Shown here: one piece after another, positions 58,834 through 64,000 of the stretch | Numbering within the stretch: position 1 is the stretch's first letter | Layout of the letters: every line of letters starts with the position of its first letter | NCBI RefSeq assembly: GCF_014203125.1 | Contig: NZ_JACHIH010000005.1 | Span: 62,001-126,000 of the forward strand | DNA: 64,000 nucleotides | DNA from: Rhodopseudomonas rhenobacensis | GTDB taxonomy: Bacteria > Pseudomonadota > Alphaproteobacteria > Rhizobiales > Xanthobacteraceae | Direction: 5' to 3' | Translations under genes and position numbers: made by a program | The notes under the pieces: model-generated | Told to the model about the DNA's origin: nothing | The model's database searches: none | Seen by the model: the letters and a program-made list of their open reading frames with translations, nothing else

Positions 58834-60225
58834 CTAGAAACGCGCGTCGATATCGACGACGTCGATGAGCTTGTGGTTGACGAATTCCTTGAGCCCAAGC
58901 CCGATCAGTTCACGGCCGTAACCGGAACGACGGATGCCGCCGAACGGCAGGTCGGCCTCGACCTTGGTCGGGTGGTTGACGAAGACCATGCCGCTCGAAA
59001 TCCGTTTCGCCACGTCCGCCCCGTGCGCAGGGTCGGAGGTGAACACCGAGCCGCCGAGACCGAATGGTGAATCGTTGGCGATGCGGACGGCATCGTCCTC
59101 GTCCTTGGCGCGGAATAGCATCGAGATCGGTCCAAAGAATTCCCAGTATCGGGCAGGATTATCCTGCGCGAGATCGGTCAGGATGGTCGGCTGCACGAAG
59201 GCCCCTTGATTGGGAACCGGCGGTCCGACTTGCTCGGCCTTAGCACCGAGCTTCACCGCCTCGCGGATCTTGTCCTTCACTTCGTCGGCAGCGCTCTGCG
59301 AGGAGAGCGGTGCGAGCGTGGTCGTCGGATCGAACGGATCACCGGCGACAAGACCCGCGACGCCCTTGCGATAGCGGCCGAGAAAATCGTCATAGACCGC
59401 GTCGACGACGATCATGCGCTTGGACGAAACGCAGACCTGTCCGCCGTTCCAATGCCGCCCCACCACCGCCCATTTGGTGGTCTTCTCCAGATCGGCGTCC
59501 GCCAGCACGACGAAGGCGTCGGCACCACCGAGTTCCAGGGTGGATTTCTTCAACGCCTTGCCGGCCTGCGCGGCGACCATCGAGCCGGCTGCTTCAGAGC
59601 CGGTGAGGGCCACGCCCTGGACGCGGTCATCGTTGATGATGAGCTCGATCTGCGCGCGCGTAGCATAGAGATTGCGGAAGGCGCCGTCGGGCAATCCCGC
59701 CTGCTTCATCAGATCCTGGAAGGCGGCCGCGCTTTGCGGCACGTTCGAAGCGTGCTTCAAGAGCAGGGTGTTGCCGGCCGCGAGCTGCGGCGCGAGGATC
59801 CGGGCGATCTGGTAATAAGGAAAATTCCACGGCTCGATCGCGAGCAGCACGCCGAGCGGATCGTGAACGACGATTGCATCGCCTTCGGCCGGATCGAACA
59901 CCGGTAGCGTCTGCGGCTTGAGCAACGCCTCTGCGTTGCGGACGTAATATTCGAAGATCTTGGCCGACAGCTCGACCTCGGCCTTCGCCTCGGAGAACAG
60001 CTTACCCATTTCAAGTGTCAGTAACTTGGCATAGCCGTCGCTGTTCTTGCGCAAGATGTCTGCGGCGTTTTGCAGGATGCGCCCGCGTTCGGCAAAGGGT
60101 GTCTCCTTCCAGGCGAGGAAGGCGTCGTGCGCCTTGCTGATCGCATCGCGGACCTCGGCGTCGCTGGCGTCGGCAAAGGATTTCAACGTTTCGCCGGTGT
60201 AGGGATTGATCGTAGTATAGGCCAT
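58834..60225 (-). CDS. NAD(P)-dependent aldehyde dehydrogenase (succinate-semialdehyde type)
   Basis: 463 residues. ALDH superfamily: TINPYTGETLKSFADASDAE, IEPWNFPYYQIARILAPQLA, catalytic Glu in TLELGGADAFVVL and Cys in GGQVCVSSKR, and the C-terminal LPFGGIRRSGYGREL. Similar in build to the GabD/Sad group that oxidises succinate semialdehyde and related aldehydes. Downstream of qorB in the same direction, separated by 126 bases. Confidence 0.88.
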   Translation of the reverse strand: MAYTTINPYTGETLKSFADASDAEVRDAISKAHDAFLAWKETPFAERGRILQNAADILRKNSDGYAKLLTLEMGKLFSEAKAEVELSAKIFEYYVRNAEALLKPQTLPVFDPAEGDAIVVHDPLGVLLAIEPWNFPYYQIARILAPQLAAGNTLLLKHASNVPQSAAAFQDLMKQAGLPDGAFRNLYATRAQIELIINDDRVQGVALTGSEAAGSMVAAQAGKALKKSTLELGGADAFVVLADADLEKTTKWAVVGRHWNGGQVCVSSKRMIVVDAVYDDFLGRYRKGVAGLVAGDPFDPTTTLAPLSSQSAADEVKDKIREAVKLGAKAEQVGPPVPNQGAFVQPTILTDLAQDNPARYWEFFGPISMLFRAKDEDDAVRIANDSPFGLGGSVFTSDPAHGADVAKRISSGMVFVNHPTKVEADLPFGGIRRSGYGRELIGLGLKEFVNHKLIDVVDIDARF

Positions 60226-60351
60226 GATGGTTCTTTCCGTGAGCGTCGCTCAACGAGGTCAACGATCAGAGCCGAAAAACCGGCTCTGTCTTCGGTGAAG
60301 GGAAGTGTGTTTGGGCTGCAGCTAGCGCTCTGCGGGGGCAGATTTCCGAGT

Positions 60352-61200
60352 CTACGACTTCAGAGCGGTCGCGACCGCAACCGAGAGCGGCGTGGTTGGC
60401 CGGCCGATCAGCGTGGAGAGCTGCTGCCCGTCGTCGAACAGCGCGCCCTTGGCGGCCCCGACATCCCACGAGGCGATGGCGGCTGCGAAGCCGTCCGGCA
60501 CGCCATGGCTTTTCAAGGCGGCTGCGTAGTCCGCTTCGGCAAGGTTCTTGTAAGGAATGTCCTTGCCGGTTTGCCTCGAGATTTCGGCAGCAAGCTCGGA
60601 GAGCGTCCAGGCGGTGTCGCCTGCCAGTTCGTAGGTCTTCCCTGCATCGCCATCACGAGTGAGGACAGCCACGGCCGCCTCGGCATAGTCGGCACGCGGC
60701 GCGGCAGCGATCTTGCCGTCGCCGGCGCTGCCGATGAAGGCGCCGCCCGCAAGCGCTGCCCCGATCGAGCCGGTGTAATTCTCGCTGTACCAGCCGTTGC
60801 GCAGGATGGTGAAGGGAACGCCGGAAGACGTCAGGTCGGCTTCGGTCTGGCGATGTTCGTCGGCCAGGCTGAGCGGCGACGTGTCGGCATGCAGCAGGCT
60901 GGTGTAGACGATATGCGTCACGCCTGCCATCTTCGCGGCCTCGATCACGTTGTTGTGCTGCACGGCGCGTTTGCCGATTTCGTTGGAGGAGATCAGCAGC
61001 AGGGTATCGACGCCGGCCAATGCCGCGTCGAGCGTGGAAGGCTTGCCATAGTCGGCGGCGCGGGCCGGCACGCCCAGGTCAGCCGCCTTTTCCGGGCTGC
61101 GCACCAGCGCAATAATGGCGGAGGCCGGCAGCTTCTGCTTGAGTTTCTCGACGACCAGCCTTCCGAGCTGGCCGGTGGCTCCTGTCACGGCAATGGTCAC
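60352..61200 (-). CDS. qorB: NAD(P)H:quinone oxidoreductase QorB-like (NmrA family)
   Basis: 282 residues from GTG at 61200, with AAGGAG eight bases upstream. Strong resemblance to E. coli QorB: ITVTG-like start TIAVTGATGQLGRLVVEKL, TLLLISSNEIGKRAVQHNNV, YTSLLHADTSPLSLADEH, LRNGWYSENYTG and YELAGDTAWTLSELAAEI. Detoxifies quinones. Divergent from an HxlR regulator as in the E. coli qorB-ytfH arrangement. Confidence 0.9.
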   Translation of the reverse strand: MTIAVTGATGQLGRLVVEKLKQKLPASAIIALVRSPEKAADLGVPARAADYGKPSTLDAALAGVDTLLLISSNEIGKRAVQHNNVIEAAKMAGVTHIVYTSLLHADTSPLSLADEHRQTEADLTSSGVPFTILRNGWYSENYTGSIGAALAGGAFIGSAGDGKIAAAPRADYAEAAVAVLTRDGDAGKTYELAGDTAWTLSELAAEISRQTGKDIPYKNLAEADYAAALKSHGVPDGFAAAIASWDVGAAKGALFDDGQQLSTLIGRPTTPLSVAVATALKS

Positions 61201-61289
61201 GAGGCGAACTCCTTGTTTCAGTGGATGCTGAATGCCATATGGGCCGCATGGTGATGTTTCGTCAGTACGAACACAAAGGTAAGTATGGA

Positions 61290-61727
61290 ATGGATATCGC
61301 TGCCCCCGCGGAAGGCGATGCGCGCGGCGCGGCCGCGACATTGTCGGAGAAACTCGCGCGTGGTGACCTGATGGCGGCCGCTTGTCCCTCGCGCGATGTG
61401 CTCAAGCATCTGACCAGCCGCTGGGGCGTGCTGGTTCTGATCGCGCTGCGGCCTGGCACCGAGCGCTTCAGCGACCTGCGCCGAAAGATCGGCGGGGTCA
61501 GCGAGCGGATGCTGGCGCAGACGCTGCAATTGCTGGAGGCCGACGGCATGGTCGCGCGCAAAGCCTACAAGATCGTGCCGCCGCATGTGGAGTACACGCT
61601 CACCCCATTGGGGCAAGAAGCGGCGACCAAGGTTCAGGAACTCGCCGACTGGATCGAGATCAGCCTCCCGCGCATCGCCAAGCATTGGGATACGAGACGC
61701 GATCGCACCCGGATCGCGCAGCTTTGA
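61290..61727 (+). CDS. HxlR-family redox-sensing regulator (QorR/YtfH type)
   Basis: 145 residues from ATG 61290. HxlR winged helix: ACPSRDVLKHLTSRWGVLVL with the conserved N-terminal Cys that is oxidised or alkylated in YodB/QorR-type sensors, then RFSDLRRKIGGVSERMLAQT and PPHVEYTLTPLGQEA. The frame is open to 61221 but starting there would leave only 20 bases to qorB and no promoter. Likely represses qorB until quinones or aldehydes modify the Cys. Confidence 0.85.
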   Translation: MDIAAPAEGDARGAAATLSEKLARGDLMAAACPSRDVLKHLTSRWGVLVLIALRPGTERFSDLRRKIGGVSERMLAQTLQLLEADGMVARKAYKIVPPHVEYTLTPLGQEAATKVQELADWIEISLPRIAKHWDTRRDRTRIAQL

Positions 61728-61741
61728 TGCGCCGACATCGC

Positions 61742-61897
61742 GCGACCGCATGGATCAGGGACGCTGGCTTCGATCCGGTGAACGCCGGCGCGCTGTGCAA
61801 CGCTCGTTGCATTGAGCCGTCCGCGCTGCTCATCAGGGAGCGTGCGGATGGCGGAGGCGGGGTGCCCGCGTCGGCGTACCAGTTCGAACGATTTTGA
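61742..61897 (+). pseudogene. C-terminal fragment of an F420-dependent-NADP-reductase-like protein
   Basis: The plus-strand frame ATAWIRDAGFDPVNAGALCN, then ARCIEPSALLI and AYQFERF ending at 61897 fits the C-terminus of NAD(P)-binding F420/NADP reductase-like proteins (IRDVGFDPVDAGPL, ARYIEP, YRFERF). The Rossmann part is absent. It begins just after the HxlR stop. Confidence 0.5.
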
Positions 61898-61969
61898 AAG
61901 TTTAGCGGGACGCCACGTTATCACATGACGCGACGGCCTAACCGTCCCGCATGATCCGCATGGGAGGCT

Positions 61970-62683
61970 TCAGCACTTGGGTTGGTTTGGCTTCACCGCG
62001 TAGAGCAGATGAATGGCGCCATGTTCCAGCTTGTCGCAGGATGTCAGCGACAGTTCGACCTTGCCGGCCAGCCCGACCTCGCCTGAGTCAACGATGGATT
62101 TGCCGCCGGATCGTCCATCGAGCGCGGGCGCCACGATCACGCTGAGCTCGTCGACCAGTCCGGCTGCGAAGAACGAGCCGTTGATGCCGCCGCCACCTTC
62201 CAGCAGCAGGCGTCGGATGCCGAGCTCGCCGCGGAGTACGTCGAGCATGGCCGGAAGCTCCACCTGTGTCGACTGCGAAACGATGTAGGAGATCCCGTCG
62301 GCTTTCAGCTCGGCGAGATGGCTGTCCGAAACATCGCGGCCAAGCAGAACCACGATGTGATCGCCGTCGATGTCAGCGCGGTCGAAATGAAGTTTGCCGG
62401 AGGCGTCCAGCGCGATCGCGTAAGGGGCGTGGCCATGGGGCGCCAAGTAAAGCGGCCGCTCGATCTCGCCATTGACGGCGGGCGCGTGCGGCACGCCTTT
62501 CGCCATCTCGGCCATGGTCACTCGGCCGACGATCCAGGCTTCGCCCTTCAGTTTTTCGTGAATTGCAGCATAGGCCGCCGACCAGTCGTTGCGATTGCCG
62601 TCCGGGCTTGCGGTCCAATTGCTCGGCGAAAGGCGTCCGTCGAGCGAGGAAACCATGTGGCAGACGATGTGGGGTTTCGTCAT
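61970..62683 (-). CDS. RibD C-terminal / dihydrofolate-reductase-family protein
   Basis: 237 residues. RibD_C fold: VSSLDGRLSPSNWT near the N-terminus, AWIVGRVTMAEMA, LLLEGGGGINGSFFAAGLVD and VAPALDGR. Relatives reduce riboflavin precursors or other substrates with NADPH; stand-alone versions are generally of unknown substrate. Divergent from a LysR gene with module C between them. Confidence 0.85.
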   Translation of the reverse strand: MTKPHIVCHMVSSLDGRLSPSNWTASPDGNRNDWSAAYAAIHEKLKGEAWIVGRVTMAEMAKGVPHAPAVNGEIERPLYLAPHGHAPYAIALDASGKLHFDRADIDGDHIVVLLGRDVSDSHLAELKADGISYIVSQSTQVELPAMLDVLRGELGIRRLLLEGGGGINGSFFAAGLVDELSVIVAPALDGRSGGKSIVDSGEVGLAGKVELSLTSCDKLEHGAIHLLYAVKPNQPKC

Positions 62684-62779
62684 GTCGACTCCTGAAGCGC
62701 CGCGGGCTTCATCGTAGGGCAGGACGCGGCGGTGCCACCACCCCTTGCACAGGTAAAATTAGCCCTGACACGGGTCAGC

Positions 62780-62830
62780 TATTAGGAGTTATAATCCGGA
62801 TGAAGTCATATCCGGAGTTCATGAATGCGG
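62780..62830 (+). promoter_or_regulatory. 51-bp LysR promoter/operator module, copy C
   Basis: ATTAGG, TATAATC, CATA and ATGAATG occur at the same offsets as in copy A; the LysR start (62825) is again at position 46. More diverged than A versus B. Confidence 0.6.
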
Positions 62831-63724
62831 CGCGAAGAACTGGCCGATCTGTACGCCTTCTTGACGGTGGCGAAGGAGGGCAGCTTCACCCGTGCGGCGG
62901 TGCAGCTTGGCACCTCGCAATCGGCGCTGAGCCATACGATCCGCAGGTTGGAGACCAGCCTCGGGGTCCGGTTGTTGACCCGAACGACGCGCAGCGTGGC
63001 GCCCACCGCCGCCGGAGAACGGCTGCTGAAGACGCTGGGTCCGGCGCTCGACGACATCGCGCTCGAGCTCGCCTCGGTCCGAGAACTACGCGAGAAGCCA
63101 GCGGGAACGATCCGCATCACGACGTCGGAACACGCCGCGAGGACCCTGTTATGGCCTGCCCTGGAGACCTTCCTGCCGAGCCATCCCGATATCCATGTCG
63201 AGCTAAACCTCGACCCTGGTCTGACCGATATTGTCGCCGAGCGCTTCGACGCCGGCGTCAGGCTCGGCGAGTCGATCGCCAAGGACATGGTCGCGGTCAG
63301 GATCGGGCCCGATCTGCGCATGGTGGTGGTAGGGGCGCCTTCCTATCTTGCCCGTCACGATGCTCCGCGCGACCCGCTCGACCTTGCCAACCACAAATGC
63401 ATCAATCTTCGCCTGCCGACATCGGGCGGGTTGTATCCGTGGGAGCTGCAGAAGGGCGGACGTGAGTTGAACGTGCGCGTCGAAGGGCAATTGGCCTTCA
63501 ACAACTCCGCGATGATCGTCCGCGCCACGGCGGCCGGGTTCGGCCTTGGCTTTGTGATGGAGGACCTGGTCGCGGGTCATCTCGCCGCTGGCACGCTGGT
63601 GACCGTGCTCGACGACTGGTGTCCGCCGTTTGGCGGTTACCATCTATATTATCCGAACCGCCGCCAGCCGTTGGCCGCTTTCACGCTGCTGGTTGAGGCG
63701 CTACGTTACCGGGCCAGATCATAG
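62825..63724 (+). CDS. LysR-family regulator, paralogue of the one at 56285
   Basis: 299 residues: FLTVAKEGSFTRAAVQLGTS and QSALSHTIRRLETSLGVRLL form the helix-turn-helix; effector domain with LDPGLTDIVAERFDAGVRLG and LRMVVVGAPSYLARHDAP, and YYPNRRQPLAAFTLLVEALR at the end, all alignable with the other LysR. Likely regulates the divergent RibD-like gene. Confidence 0.92.
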   Translation: MRREELADLYAFLTVAKEGSFTRAAVQLGTSQSALSHTIRRLETSLGVRLLTRTTRSVAPTAAGERLLKTLGPALDDIALELASVRELREKPAGTIRITTSEHAARTLLWPALETFLPSHPDIHVELNLDPGLTDIVAERFDAGVRLGESIAKDMVAVRIGPDLRMVVVGAPSYLARHDAPRDPLDLANHKCINLRLPTSGGLYPWELQKGGRELNVRVEGQLAFNNSAMIVRATAAGFGLGFVMEDLVAGHLAAGTLVTVLDDWCPPFGGYHLYYPNRRQPLAAFTLLVEALRYRARS

Positions 63725-64000
63725 CGGTGACGAACGAGCGAGCCGCATGACGGACAGCCGCATGACGTAGCGGAAGTCGCGAACGCGCGGCCAGTTTCGA
63801 GACGACGCCCAGTTCCCAGCTTTCCGATAATCGCGAATAGCTTCGACTCGGTTCGCCGGCAACCCGCGACATTCGCACGCGGAATTCATGAGCCCTGATC
63901 ATAGGTTCATGCCATCCGGCGCAGGTAATCAGCTCGAACCATTGAACGACGGTCGGCGTTGGTGGGGGCGATTCGGCGGACTTTGCTGCCGTGCGTGAGA
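63725..64000. other. Window end, no feature recognised
   Basis: 276 bases with no supportable gene or RNA on either strand. Confidence 0.4.

Noticed and set aside
63681..63902. Minus-strand frame at the window end
   Set aside because: Overlaps the LysR 3' end and shows no motif.

Overview
The window reads as the chromosome of a high-GC, metabolically versatile alphaproteobacterium, most like Rhodopseudomonas or Bradyrhizobium. The reasons are the aerobic-type cob genes combined with a CobZ-like pair, a DMSO/TMAO reductase, cytochrome c'/b561, MaoC-FabI-Pta-AckA carbon genes and a typical alphaproteobacterial palindromic intergenic repeat. This assignment is inferred from gene content only. 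No tRNA, rRNA or CRISPR array was seen.

Region 1 (1-20600): the 3' part of a DMSO/TMAO reductase and moaA (molybdenum cofactor) lead into a near-complete corrin-ring cluster. A minus-strand run goes from a 190-nt cobalamin riboswitch through a DUF1636 protein, cobW, cobN, cobH, cobI, cobJ, cobL, cobE, cobM, cobB and cobA, mostly with 4-nt start/stop overlaps. cobK alone is antisense inside this run. No cobG is present. A flavoprotein plus Fe-S membrane protein pair resembling a split CobZ sits upstream. cobV, a CobC-type phosphatase and cobF follow on the plus strand.

Region 2 (20600-26615): a DUF3833 gene, an SPW-like membrane gene broken by an in-frame stop, and a TetR regulator divergent from an RND efflux pump, with an 18-bp palindromic operator between them.

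Region 3 (26615-43130): a 3-hydroxy-acid/acetoacetate module. Two copies of a BdhA-like dehydrogenase encode identical proteins, and their DNA differs only at synonymous third positions. Each has its own sigma-54 promoter and a shared 32-bp upstream element. Around them lie MaoC hydratase, FabI, a GntP-family permease, a BKACE enzyme, AtoDA CoA-transferase, thiolase, AckA, Pta and a CBS protein. A sigma-54 activator with a PAS-like sensor closes the block and is the obvious regulator.

Region 4 (43130-52050): respiratory genes (an orphan Rieske protein, cytochrome b561, cytochrome c'), a methyltransferase, an ABC exporter and a ferric-reductase-like/cytochrome-b5-like pair. The joints hold relics of cydA, hsdM, tauE/safE, an SDR, a frameshifted rhodanese and an SQR-like enzyme. 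A near-identical palindrome lies upstream of the Rieske gene and again upstream of the methyltransferase.

Region 5 (52050-64000): redox and stress accessory genes: an SDR, three tandem aldo-keto reductases, two LysR regulators, a Cys-nucleophile hydrolase with Tat signal, an aldehyde dehydrogenase, a QorB/HxlR pair and a RibD-like reductase. A 51-bp LysR promoter module occurs three times, once without its LysR gene.
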